42,021 nt of DNA, taken from contig JAJDBJ010000054.1 in NCBI GenBank assembly GCA_029261395.1, positions 1-42,021 of the forward strand, in the 5' to 3' direction. The notes under the pieces are model-generated. The model searched no databases, was not told where the DNA came from, and was given only the letters and a program-made list of their open reading frames with translations. The DNA is from Nitrospinaceae bacterium. Lineage in GTDB: Bacteria; Nitrospinota; Nitrospinia; Nitrospinales; Nitrospinaceae. The translations under genes and the position numbers were made by a program. This document shows, piece after piece, positions 1 to 8,140 of this stretch. Position 1 is the stretch's first letter. Every line of letters starts with the position of its first letter.

Positions 1-928
<928 letters not shown>

Positions 929-1034
929 TATAACTGAAAACCTTGTTCCTCAAAGTACTATTTAAACGTTGGCACCCGCAATTTTCATTTGGCACCTTTT
1001 AATTTCAAAGAACTGTGTAAAAGCAAAGTCGGAC

Positions 1035-1063
1035 AGCATATACCCTCCGATCAACTACGTCAA
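1035..1063 (-). promoter_or_regulatory. rRNA promoter (-35 TTGACG / -10 TATGCT)
   Basis: On the minus strand, TTGACG (1058-1063) and TATGCT (1035-1040) are separated by exactly 17 nt. An A/T-rich tract upstream (about 1065-1080) resembles an UP element. The start would be near 1028, giving a leader of about 100 nt before mature 16S. A second TTGACA (1160-1165) with a weaker TTTGTA at 18 nt spacing (1136-1141) may be an upstream promoter. It overlaps a 6-bp inverted repeat, GGTGTC...GACACC (1158-1163/1172-1177). Nothing else is seen between 929 and 1400. Confidence 0.7.
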
Positions 1064-1411
1064 CTAAAAAAATATTTAATTGAATAACAGGAGGATTCGG
1101 GAACTGAAATTCGTGTTCCCTTGAATGCTGCGAAATACAAAGAACGTTGCTTGATAAGGTGTCAATATAGAGACACCGTACTGAAACAGCAAGGTTTATT
1201 TTCATTTATTTTAAAAAAAAGTGTGATGATCGTTTTTAAGTACGAATGGTGCTTTAATATCAGTGGTTTACAATCGTTTTGACTCCCGGCCTAAAAATTT
1301 GAAAGCCCCTATTCTCTGCTGGCTTTTCCTGTAGAATGCAATTATCGTTGTTCTGACAATAAGTTTTTGGGTCTGATGAACCCTTTTTTGATTTTTTATA
1401 GAGGCCCGATA

Positions 1412-2422
1412 TTGATAAATAAAACTATTCATATTCTCGGTGCAGGGGGTATTGGAGCGGTGCTGGCCTGGGGGCTGGTACGCGAAGGTTATTCCGTGGT
1501 TCTGGTGGAGGCCCACCCCAACAAGGTAGCGGAGGGCCAGAAAAAAGGCGTCACCGTAGCCGGATTGGGAACGCAACCGGTTCCTTTCATGGCGTTTGAT
1601 GACTGGACTCCGCCGGACGGGGGCTTTGTTCTGCTCTGCACCAAGACCTATGATAATCCGGCGGTGCTTGCCCGCCTGTCTGAAAATACCTTTCTGGTGC
1701 CGGTTCAGAACGGTTTTGATCCGGAATTGGAGCGTCGCAACCATGCCGGGGAGGGAATTGCGTCTTTTGTTTCGGAGTGTGAACGCGATCGCCCCGTCAC
1801 CCGAATCACCCGACCGGGCAGTCTTCATATCGGTGGACGCCGGTCCATCACGGCGGATGAGCGGGCCGAACTGGCATCCCTCGCGACAGCGCTGGGGAAA
1901 TCGAAACTGTTTCCCGTTGAGTTGGTGGAGGATGTCCGACCTTATAAAGCGACCAAGCTGATGTACAACGCGGCTATCTCCCCGCTTGCGGCGGCGGCCG
2001 GGGTGGATAACGGTGAACTGTTGACCGATGCGTTGGCCAAGAAACTCTTTTTCGGTGTGTTGCTGGAAAACTACGCGATTCTCAAACACGCCAATATCGA
2101 CCTTGCCCGGATTGGCCCGTTTCATCCTGACGTGGTGTCTGTGATTCTGCGCACTCCCGGGCTACCTGCATTCATGGCCCTGTTCTTTCGTCCCTCGTTA
2201 CGCGGCACCTATTGTTCAATGGCTCCGGATATTCCCATCGGCCGCACTGAAATAGAAGCTTATAACGGTCACCTGATCCGGCTCGCGGGGAATGATTTCC
2301 CCTGTCCGTTGAACCGGGCTGCGTTTAATCTCGTGGAGAAGATGACACGTGAAGGCCTGCAACCGGAACGTAAATATTTGCAGGTTCTGGCGGACAATTT
2401 GCCGGAAGGAGTTCTGTCTTGA
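1412..2422 (+). CDS. Ketopantoate reductase family protein (ApbA/PanE-like)
   Basis: Likely an NADP-dependent 2-dehydropantoate 2-reductase-type oxidoreductase of the cytoplasm. The N-terminus is a Rossmann motif (ILGAGGIG). The family's catalytic-lysine region follows (CTKTYD), and the C-terminal helical domain begins around KATKLMYNAAISPL. TTG at 1412 is chosen because GAGG (1401-1404) precedes it by 7 nt; this gives 336 residues. An ATG at 1367 would add 15 residues but has no clear ribosome site. The stop overlaps the next start by 4 nt, so translation is probably coupled. The true substrate is uncertain, because pairing with an HpnA-like reductase rather than panB/panC leaves a role in CoA synthesis unproven. 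Confidence 0.85.
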   Translation: MINKTIHILGAGGIGAVLAWGLVREGYSVVLVEAHPNKVAEGQKKGVTVAGLGTQPVPFMAFDDWTPPDGGFVLLCTKTYDNPAVLARLSENTFLVPVQNGFDPELERRNHAGEGIASFVSECERDRPVTRITRPGSLHIGGRRSITADERAELASLATALGKSKLFPVELVEDVRPYKATKLMYNAAISPLAAAAGVDNGELLTDALAKKLFFGVLLENYAILKHANIDLARIGPFHPDVVSVILRTPGLPAFMALFFRPSLRGTYCSMAPDIPIGRTEIEAYNGHLIRLAGNDFPCPLNRAAFNLVEKMTREGLQPERKYLQVLADNLPEGVLS

Positions 2423-3405
2423 TTTTAGTTACCGGCGGTGCCGGTTTCCTGGGTTCCCATTTAGTGACGCAGTTGCTGGATGCGGGCCAATCGGTTCGTG
2501 TACTGGAACGGCCGGGGGCCAAGGTCGATCATCTGCCGCTGGACCGCATTGAATTGGTGAGTGCTGATATTCGTGATGAACCGGCTGTCCGGGAAGCTGC
2601 ACGGGATTGCGACACTGTTTATCATCTCGCCGCCGATGCCAATCTTTGGAGGCGCGACCGCGGGGAGTTCGATCAAATCAACCGTCTGGGTACCGTCCAT
2701 GTGATGCGCGCCGCTCTGGATAATGGAGCCAAACGAATCCTGTATACAAGCACCGAAAGCATTCTTTCCTCTCCGGATTCCAATGGCGGTGCGGTAGAAA
2801 ATCTTCGTCTCAAAGCGAGTGACATGCTCGGCCCGTATTGCCTCAGCAAGTTTCTTGCGGAGGAAGAGGTCTTCCGCATGGTCGAGAAGGAAGGGGCGCC
2901 CATCATTGTGGTCAGCCCCACCTTGCCAGTCGGGCCCGGTGATCGCGGGCTGACCCCGCCGACACGCATGTCGTTGGCCTTTTGCAAAGGCGAGCTTCCC
3001 GCCTATCTGGATTGCCGGTTCAATCTCGTTGACGCGCGCGATGTGGCGACGGGGATGATCTTGGCGATGGAGAAGGGGAGGACCGGTATCCGTTATCTGC
3101 TGGGGGGGGAGAATACCCGCCTTTCAGAGTGGTTGAGGGTTCTGGGCGAGGAAACGGGGCAACCGGTGCCGCGTTGGAAGGTGCCTTATGCGCTTGCTCT
3201 CGGAGTAGCGTGGTTCAGTGAACTGTGGGCGGATTGGGTCACCGGTAAAATGCCGATGGCGACGATCACGGGGGTACGTCTGACCCGCCGCAACATGTTT
3301 TTCGATCCCTCGGCCAGCCTGAAAGAACTCGGTCTCAAACCCCGCCCGATCCGTGAGGCCGCACGCGATGCCGTTGCCTGGTACCGGTCACAGGGCTGGC
3401 TCTAG
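2419..3405 (+). CDS. NAD-dependent epimerase/dehydratase, HpnA-like extended SDR
   Basis: An extended short-chain dehydrogenase/reductase of 328 residues. The N-terminal TGGAGFLGSH is the NAD(P)-binding glycine motif. A conserved YHLAAD strand follows, and YCLSK carries the catalytic Tyr-Lys pair. Layout and phrases such as VYHLAADANLW resemble the hopanoid-associated sugar epimerase/dihydroflavonol reductase subgroup. The TTG start at 2419 overlaps the upstream stop (TTGA) and is preceded by a strong GGAAGGAG (2404-2411). The 3' end overlaps the convergent phosphatidyltransferase gene by 4 bp. No hopanoid genes are visible nearby, so the HpnA link rests on sequence resemblance only. Confidence 0.85.
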   Translation: MILVTGGAGFLGSHLVTQLLDAGQSVRVLERPGAKVDHLPLDRIELVSADIRDEPAVREAARDCDTVYHLAADANLWRRDRGEFDQINRLGTVHVMRAALDNGAKRILYTSTESILSSPDSNGGAVENLRLKASDMLGPYCLSKFLAEEEVFRMVEKEGAPIIVVSPTLPVGPGDRGLTPPTRMSLAFCKGELPAYLDCRFNLVDARDVATGMILAMEKGRTGIRYLLGGENTRLSEWLRVLGEETGQPVPRWKVPYALALGVAWFSELWADWVTGKMPMATITGVRLTRRNMFFDPSASLKELGLKPRPIREAARDAVAWYRSQGWL

Positions 3406-4052
3406 GTCTCTGTTGAAGACTTCAGTGTGACATATTGCCAGAGGGCAAAAATCAGGAAGAGCGGCGCGCACACCGAAGCGGCGATCAACAGGTAGAACAT
3501 GCCGTCGAACCAGGCAAAAATACAGATTAGAAACATGGAGTCGTCGAAATCAAAGCCCTCAGGAGCGTTGAACGCTTCATTGGGTGTACTGCCGCTTTCG
3601 TGCAGGCGGAACACGATCCAGAAAGTGAGCGCGATGGAGAGTCCCGACAGCACGCCCATCTTCCAAGCCCAGTGACCCAGTACGCCCTCGGTCAGGCCGA
3701 TGCCAATGCCGAAGAACAACACGACGTTGACTATGGAGTCGCAGTACAAATCGTACCAGTGCCCCCAGCTTGATGATTTACCGCTCAGCCGGGCCAGCTC
3801 GCCGTCGGCACGATCCATCAAGGCGGAAAAAGCGAACAGCACGCCACCCCAGACCGTCCAGAAATAGTCTCCCATTGCAAACGCCCCGGCGGCGGCGATA
3901 CCGGTCAACAGCCGCAGGGTCGTCAAATGGTTCGGCGTGACCGGCGTGTTGACCAACGGCAGAATGAGCCAGCGGCCTGCATAGTGGGCATAGGTTTTGG
4001 GAGGAGGTATCTCTTTTTTCGATTCAGGTTTAGATGGAGCGGGTGTGGTCAT
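3402..4052 (-). CDS. CDP-alcohol phosphatidyltransferase
   Basis: An integral membrane enzyme transferring a phosphatidyl or similar group from a CDP-alcohol to an alcohol acceptor. The full signature Dx2DGx2ARx8Gx3Dx3D is intact: D80, D83, G84, A87, R88, G97, D101, D105. Several hydrophobic helices surround it and the length (216 residues) is normal. The N-terminal 20 residues are Pro/Lys-rich and cytosolic. The acceptor cannot be read from the sequence; a phosphatidylglycerol-type or inositol-type product is possible. It lies 41 bp downstream of an MsbA-like exporter on the same strand, suggesting a small envelope-lipid operon. Confidence 0.9.
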   Translation of the reverse strand: MTTPAPSKPESKKEIPPPKTYAHYAGRWLILPLVNTPVTPNHLTTLRLLTGIAAAGAFAMGDYFWTVWGGVLFAFSALMDRADGELARLSGKSSSWGHWYDLYCDSIVNVVLFFGIGIGLTEGVLGHWAWKMGVLSGLSIALTFWIVFRLHESGSTPNEAFNAPEGFDFDDSMFLICIFAWFDGMFYLLIAASVCAPLFLIFALWQYVTLKSSTET

Positions 4053-4093
4053 TTTGGATTTGCCATTGGAAAGGGTTTCATTTTTGCTTAAGT

Positions 4094-5884
4094 CTAAAAT
4101 CTTTTTGTCACGGGACTTATTTTTGATTGAACGCTTTCCTCATTGATGTCTGTCTCCGTTTCGATCTGCAGGGCTTTTAAATTGTAGAGGTATTGGTAGA
4201 GGCCTTTGTGGTCCATTAACTCCTGATGGGTGCCGGTTTCGACGATCTGTCCTTTATCCAGCACCAGAATCTTATCAGCGTTGTGGATGGTCGACAGGCG
4301 GTGGGCGATCACGAAACTGGTCTTGCCCTGCATCAATCGCTCCAGCGCTTCCTGAATGAGTTTCTCGGATTCGTTGTCGAGCGACGACGTGGCTTCGTCG
4401 AGTATCAACAGACGGGGATTCTTGAGGATGGCGCGGGCGATGGCGATTCTCTGTCGTTGGCCGGCGGACAAGCGAATCCCTTTCTCGCCGACGACGGTCT
4501 GGTAGCCGTCCGGACATTCGTTGATGAACGTGTCGGCGTTGGCCCCTCGTGCCGCTTCCTGGATCTCGTCCAGTGTCGCTCCTTCTTTGGCGAAGCGTAT
4601 GTTTTCCTCAATGGTGCCGCCGAACAACAACGTCTCCTGCGGCACCAGTCCGATCTGCCGCCAGTAGCTCGTCATTTGAATGTCGCGGATGTTTTGGCCG
4701 TCTACCAGTATCTCGCCGGAGACCGGATCGTAAAAGCGGTGCAGGAGTTGCACGAGGGTGGTCTTGCCGGCACCGCTGGGTCCAACGAGCGCCACCATCT
4801 CACCCGGCTCGATACTGAAGTTGAGTCCCTTGAGTACTTCCTGATCTTCCCGGTAGTGGAAGTGCAGATTTTTAATTTCTACTTTGCCTGCAATCTTCGG
4901 CATGGGAGCGGCGTCAGGTGCGTCCTGCACTTCGGGCGCGGTATCCAGAATTTCAAAGATGCGTTCGCTGGCTCCGAGGCCTTCCTGAATACGCGTGTAC
5001 AGTCGCGCGAAACTGCCCATGGGTCCGGCGATGATTACCGCATAGAGGATGAAGGCGACCATTTCTCCGGGGCTGAGCGTGCCGGCGATGACTTCCCGTC
5101 CGCCGTACCATAACAATGCCAGTGCGGTGATGAAGGCGATGAAGCCGATCATGGGACCGAAAAACGCGGATATCTTGACGCGCTTCTTCGCACTTTGAAA
5201 GCTGTCTTCCACCGCACCGTCAAACCGTGTGATTTCCTGTGTCTGCCGGACGAAGGATTTGATCAACGACATGCCGCTGATGTTTTCTTCAATGATGGTG
5301 GTGGAGGTGGCGAGTTTGTCCTGGATTTCGCGTGATAGACTTTTGAGCTTTTTGCCAAAAGTTTTGGCGAACAGCACCATGACTGGCGCCAGCACCAAAA
5401 TCATGAAAGTCAGCTTCCAGTTCATGATGATGACAATGATGATACCGCCGACCAGGCGGATCGATTGCTGGAGCAGGGTGGCGGGGACATCGGTGATCAC
5501 GCCCTCAATGGTCGTCACGTCGTTGGTCATGCGCGACATGATTTCGCCCGTTCTCCGTTTGACAAAAAAACTGGTGGACAACGTGTGCAGGTGATTGAAG
5601 ATGATTTTCCGCAAGTCGGTGATCACGCGCTTTTCGGTGATGTCGTACAGGTAATTGTGCGCAGTCGAAAACAGCATCTGCAAAAGGAACAGCAGGGCGA
5701 TGGTCCACGCCATCTTGTTGAGCAGGTCCAGATCTTTTTGTACTTCAACAACGTCGACCAACTCTTTCACGAACAACGGGATCGCCAAATTGATCGCTGT
5801 GACCAGCACCAGAAACAGGCTTCCCCAAAGGACGGCGGTCCGATAGGGTTTCAGTAATTTGAAAAGGCGTTTAAAATTTCGCAT
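4094..5884 (-). CDS. ABC exporter, MsbA-like lipid/multidrug half-transporter
   Basis: A fused transmembrane-ATPase half-transporter of 596 residues that should act as a homodimer in the inner membrane. Six hydrophobic segments lie in residues 15-300. The nucleotide-binding domain follows, with Walker A GPSGAGKT (368-375), Q-loop Q416, signature LSAGQ (472-476), Walker B RLLILDE (491-497) and H-loop H529. The organisation and length match MsbA/LptA-flippase and multidrug exporters; the cargo cannot be told apart by sequence. The downstream phosphatidyltransferase favours a lipid substrate. The C-terminus has a 20-residue polar tail. Confidence 0.93.
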   Translation of the reverse strand: MRNFKRLFKLLKPYRTAVLWGSLFLVLVTAINLAIPLFVKELVDVVEVQKDLDLLNKMAWTIALLFLLQMLFSTAHNYLYDITEKRVITDLRKIIFNHLHTLSTSFFVKRRTGEIMSRMTNDVTTIEGVITDVPATLLQQSIRLVGGIIIVIIMNWKLTFMILVLAPVMVLFAKTFGKKLKSLSREIQDKLATSTTIIEENISGMSLIKSFVRQTQEITRFDGAVEDSFQSAKKRVKISAFFGPMIGFIAFITALALLWYGGREVIAGTLSPGEMVAFILYAVIIAGPMGSFARLYTRIQEGLGASERIFEILDTAPEVQDAPDAAPMPKIAGKVEIKNLHFHYREDQEVLKGLNFSIEPGEMVALVGPSGAGKTTLVQLLHRFYDPVSGEILVDGQNIRDIQMTSYWRQIGLVPQETLLFGGTIEENIRFAKEGATLDEIQEAARGANADTFINECPDGYQTVVGEKGIRLSAGQRQRIAIARAILKNPRLLILDEATSSLDNESEKLIQEALERLMQGKTSFVIAHRLSTIHNADKILVLDKGQIVETGTHQELMDHKGLYQYLYNLKALQIETETDINEESVQSKISPVTKRF

Positions 5885-5955
5885 GGGCCACTATAAGATT
5901 TAAATATCCGAACAATATACAGGGAACAGGTTCCACTAAAAAGGAATTTCAAGTG

Positions 5956-5973
5956 GCCAGCGTGACGCTGGAC
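5956..5973. repeat. Short palindromic repeat, copy A
   Basis: A CCAGCGTGACGCTGG palindrome (5957-5971) with flanks GG and ACC, in the gap between the divergent ABC exporter and the ubiA-like gene. It shares CCAGCGTGACGC and TGGACCC with copy B (7736-7766), which carries one extra 12-mer unit between them. Confidence 0.6.
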
Positions 5974-6072
5974 CCGATATGACCACTACTTTGAGCGCTT
6001 TGTTGTGCAAAATCTTTAATTACGCTAAGGTTTCATTGCAAGGTTCAATCGTGATTGTATGGAGAAGTTCGT

Positions 6073-6927
6073 TTGCTCGCTAAACTCAAAATTATATTTT
6101 CGGATATCAAGATCCAGCACACGGTGTTTGCCCTGCCATTCGCGGTGATGAGCGCATTTCTGGCGGCGGAGGGTTTACCGGAATGGGAAACGCTGGGGTG
6201 GATAGCGGTGGCGATGTTCGGTGCGCGTAACGCGGCGATGGCGTTCAATCGCATCGTCGATGCCCGGCTGGATGCGCGCAATCCGCGCACTCAAGATCGC
6301 GCACTCCCGGCAGGGGAGGTGACGGTTGCTCAGTATGTCGTTTTCCTGGCGCTCTCGTCGGCGCTGTTGGTCTGGGCGAGTTACAAATTGAATCCGCTGG
6401 CGTTTTATTTGTCGCCTCTGGCCTTGGCAATCGTATTTTTTTATTCGATCACCAAGCGGTTCACGTCGTGGTCGCATGTCTATCTGGGATTCGCGTTGGC
6501 CTGTGCACCGGTCGGGGCGTGGGTGGCGGTGAAAGAGGAAATATCGCTGGTGTCACTGATTCTGGGGGCGGCGGTGGTGTTCTGGCTGACTGGATTCGAT
6601 ATCATTTATTCCTGCCTCGATGTGGAAGCGGACCATGAGAATGAGGTCCATTCCGTTCCCAAGCGGTTCGGAGTCGACCGCGCCCTGAAAATAGCTTACG
6701 GCGCGCACGGGATCATGATATTTTTTCTGCTCTGGATGCTGTGGCACCCGGCTTTGGGAGTGCTTTATGGAGTTGGAGTGATCGCGGTCGCCGGACTTTT
6801 AATTTACGAGCATTCTCTGGTGAAAAGCAACGACCTGTCCAAGGTCAATTTCGCCTTTTTTAACGTGAACGGCATCATCGGCGTCGGCCTGATGTGTGTG
6901 GTGATTGTCGATGTGGTCTGGGTTTAG
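6073..6927 (+). CDS. UbiA-family prenyltransferase, probable futalosine-pathway menaquinone enzyme (MqnP-like)
   Basis: A membrane prenyltransferase that attaches a polyprenyl chain to an aromatic quinone precursor. The first Asp-rich motif is NRIVDARLD (residues 59-67); a second, YSCLDVEAD, lies around residue 180. Eight or so hydrophobic helices fill the rest. TTG at 6073 is chosen because GGAG (6061-6064) sits 8 nt upstream; it gives 284 residues. An in-frame TTG at 6055 has no ribosome site. The aminofutalosine synthase gene mqnE lies 1.2 kb downstream on the same strand, which argues for 1,4-dihydroxy-6-naphthoate as acceptor rather than 4-hydroxybenzoate. That assignment is inference from context. 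Confidence 0.87.
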   Translation: MLAKLKIIFSDIKIQHTVFALPFAVMSAFLAAEGLPEWETLGWIAVAMFGARNAAMAFNRIVDARLDARNPRTQDRALPAGEVTVAQYVVFLALSSALLVWASYKLNPLAFYLSPLALAIVFFYSITKRFTSWSHVYLGFALACAPVGAWVAVKEEISLVSLILGAAVVFWLTGFDIIYSCLDVEADHENEVHSVPKRFGVDRALKIAYGAHGIMIFFLLWMLWHPALGVLYGVGVIAVAGLLIYEHSLVKSNDLSKVNFAFFNVNGIIGVGLMCVVIVDVVWV

Positions 6928-6987
6928 AGACAGCCAGAAGGATTGTTCTGGCGGGTCAAGGCTTCTTTGGAGGCTGTTGATATAAGG

Positions 6988-7026
6988 CAACAAATGTTCA
7001 TTATGTACAAATATGAGCATTTGTTG
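6988..7026. promoter_or_regulatory. Inverted-repeat operator upstream of toxin-antitoxin pair
   Basis: Two 14-bp arms with one mismatch, 6988-7001 (CAACAAATGTTCAT) and 7013-7026 (ATGAGCATTTGTTG), are separated by 11 nt. They end 41 bp before the antitoxin start. Ribbon-helix-helix antitoxins usually bind such sites to repress their own operon. The binding role is inferred from position and symmetry. Confidence 0.6.
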
Positions 7027-7067
7027 TATTCTTATCGAAAGGTCATACCCAGCAGGAGGAGAATACC

Positions 7068-7331
7068 ATGAGCCGTCTTTCTATTGAAATCACACAGCAA
7101 CAGCATCAGCGTCTAAAGGCCGTTGCCGCCCTCCACGGTCAAAGCATAAAGGATTATGTTTTGGAGCGGGCCTTGCCCCAGCTCCCCGATTTGGAATCCC
7201 TGTCGGAAGAAGAGGCTCTTCTAAAGTTGGAAGAGCTTATGAAGCCGCGCATCGAAGCGGCAGAGCAAGGCCAAACCTCCACCCGATCTGTCCAGCAGAT
7301 TTTCAGGGATGTCCAGCGGGAACAAATGTAG
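7068..7331 (+). CDS. Type II antitoxin, ParD/RHH-like
   Basis: An 87-residue acidic protein. The N-terminus (SRLSIEITQQQHQRLKAVAA) reads as a short beta strand followed by a helix, as in ribbon-helix-helix antitoxins such as ParD. The C-terminal half is Glu-rich and probably wraps the toxin. A strong AGGAGGAG ribosome site precedes the ATG, and an inverted repeat lies just upstream. The stop codon TAG overlaps the GTG start of the toxin gene by one base, typical of coupled toxin-antitoxin operons. Family placement rests on this layout and on the N-terminal pattern. Confidence 0.82.
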   Translation: MSRLSIEITQQQHQRLKAVAALHGQSIKDYVLERALPQLPDLESLSEEEALLKLEELMKPRIEAAEQGQTSTRSVQQIFRDVQREQM

Positions 7332-7639
7332 TGCCGCTTTATCAGCTGACGGAGGACGCGGATGCTGATTTGGAAGGGATTATCCGCTACACTCTCAGTC
7401 AGTGGGGAGTAGAGCAGGCCCGGTTGTATACGGATAAGCTCCATCGTTGTTTTGAAAATATTGCCGCAGAAAAAACCGCCTCCCGTCAATTTTCGGAAAA
7501 ATATCCGCAAGCTCGGGTGACTCATTGCGAACACCACTACGTCTTCTATTTGGAGTTAGAAGGAAAACCGCCGCGCATATTTGCCGTCCTGCACGAGCGC
7601 ATGGACTTGCTGGCCCGCTTGAAAGATCGATTGGAATGA
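7331..7639 (+). CDS. Type II toxin, ParE/RelE superfamily
   Basis: A 102-residue protein starting at GTG, overlapping the antitoxin stop. It has the ParE/RelE pattern: an N-terminal strand (YQLTEDADADLEGI), two helices carrying a YTLSQWG segment, and a C-terminal beta region (HHYVFYLELEG, RIFAVLHERMD) ending in LARLKDRL. The pattern IFAVLHERMD fits ParE-type toxins, which act on DNA gyrase, better than RelE mRNA interferases, but the target cannot be settled here. The frame looks intact, so the pair is probably functional. It sits between menaquinone genes, a likely mobile insertion into core chromosome. Confidence 0.85.
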   Translation: MPLYQLTEDADADLEGIIRYTLSQWGVEQARLYTDKLHRCFENIAAEKTASRQFSEKYPQARVTHCEHHYVFYLELEGKPPRIFAVLHERMDLLARLKDRLE

Positions 7640-7687
7640 GCAAAGCGCAGATAGATATGCCCCTTAGGGGTCTGCATTCAGATAACT

Positions 7688-7715
7688 TTGTGAATGAACA
7701 CGAATACTGTAGAAT
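7688..7715 (+). promoter_or_regulatory. Putative promoter of the ArfA-like gene
   Basis: TTGTGA (7688-7693) and TAGAAT (7710-7715) with a 16-nt spacer lie about 65 bp before the ArfA-like start, with repeat copy B in the leader between them. Recognised by eye only. Confidence 0.4.
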
Positions 7716-7735
7716 GCAGTATGATTTAAAAATCA

Positions 7736-7766
7736 GGGTCCAGCATGATGCTGGGCGTCACGCTGG
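7736..7766. repeat. Short palindromic repeat, copy B
   Basis: A perfect 15-bp palindrome CCAGCATGATGCTGG (7740-7754) runs into GCGTCACGCTGG (7755-7766). On the opposite strand it reads as CCAGCGTGACGC + CCAGCATCATGC + TGGACCC, which is copy A with one extra 12-mer unit. It sits in the 5' leader of the ArfA-like gene, directly before its ribosome site. Confidence 0.6.
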
Positions 7767-7779
7767 AGAAGGAGTTATT

Positions 7780-7968
7780 ATGAAGAAGAGTGATGGTAAG
7801 AAAATTGAGATTATTAAGGAAGATCCTGTGGCGAAGGCTTTGAATACCTCGCAGTATCGAATGAAGGTAAAAGTCTCCAAGAAGGTTTACCGCAGGACGG
7901 AGCAGAAACGCGTTCTACGGAAGGACGAGAACGGTCCCATGAGGTCATTGATTGCTTCAGTGGCTTGA
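7780..7968 (+). CDS. ArfA-like alternative ribosome-rescue factor (tentative)
   Basis: A 62-residue basic protein. ATG at 7780 follows AAGGAG (7769-7774) by 5 nt. Residues 18-30 (AKALNTSQYRMKV) align without gaps to the ArfA segment EALLHDPLFRQRV, and a KK...YRR basic stretch follows where ArfA has KKGKGSY.RK. ArfA recruits release factor RF2 to ribosomes stalled on mRNAs lacking a stop codon. As in E. coli arfA, the end of the reading frame lies inside a long hairpin (7927-7981) that contains the stop codon. Cleavage there would yield a non-stop mRNA and a protein of about 50 residues. The GKGSY segment is shortened, so the family call is not certain. A longer open frame runs upstream, but the ribosome site supports this start. 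Confidence 0.6.
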   Translation: MKKSDGKKIEIIKEDPVAKALNTSQYRMKVKVSKKVYRRTEQKRVLRKDENGPMRSLIASVA

Positions 7969-7981
7969 TGGGACCGTTCTC
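7927..7981 (+). promoter_or_regulatory. Long hairpin spanning the 3' end and stop codon of the ArfA-like gene
   Basis: A perfect 14-bp stem, 7927-7940 (GAGAACGGTCCCAT) with 7968-7981 (ATGGGACCGTTCTC), encloses a 27-nt loop. Within the loop CATTGA and TCAGTG can form a further 6 pairs. The TGA stop (7966-7968) sits at the top of the 3' arm. There is no T-run after the stem, so an RNase III-type double-stranded substrate is a better guess than a simple terminator. Confidence 0.75.
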
Positions 7982-8091
7982 TGCTCGGCGCAGGGCCAAT
8001 ATTGCTGGAGCATGAGAGCACGATTGTAAGTTTACTTTCGCCACCAAATTTAAAAACCTTAGAATTGCGCACGGGGCTCGTCGAAAGCTGT

Positions 8092-8127
8092 CAACTGTAA
8101 GCCAGTTGCCACTCCCCGTCAGGGGAG
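8092..8127 (+). promoter_or_regulatory. Two tandem hairpins in the mqnE leader
   Basis: CAACTG-taagc-CAGTTG (8092-8108) is followed by CTCCCC-gtca-GGGGAG (8112-8127), ending 13 bp before the mqnE ATG. The second stem pairs the only AGGGGAG that could act as a ribosome site. This may modulate translation, but no known riboswitch class was recognised. Confidence 0.35.
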
Positions 8128-8140
8128 CGATTCGCCACAA

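Noticed and set aside
971-1000. TGGCAC motifs near the 16S start as sigma-54 sites
   Set aside because: No GC at the required 10-nt spacing.
1268-2125. Long minus-strand frame opposite the ketopantoate reductase gene
   Set aside because: Antisense shadow of a well-supported gene; the translation is basic, His/Arg-rich and without motifs.
4226-5113. Long plus-strand frame opposite the ABC exporter
   Set aside because: Shadow of the ATPase domain, whose motifs are complete on the minus strand.
7525-7779. Upstream extension of the ArfA-like frame overlapping the toxin gene
   Set aside because: No ribosome site; overlaps the toxin 3' end and repeat copy B. The internal ATG at 7780 has AAGGAG.
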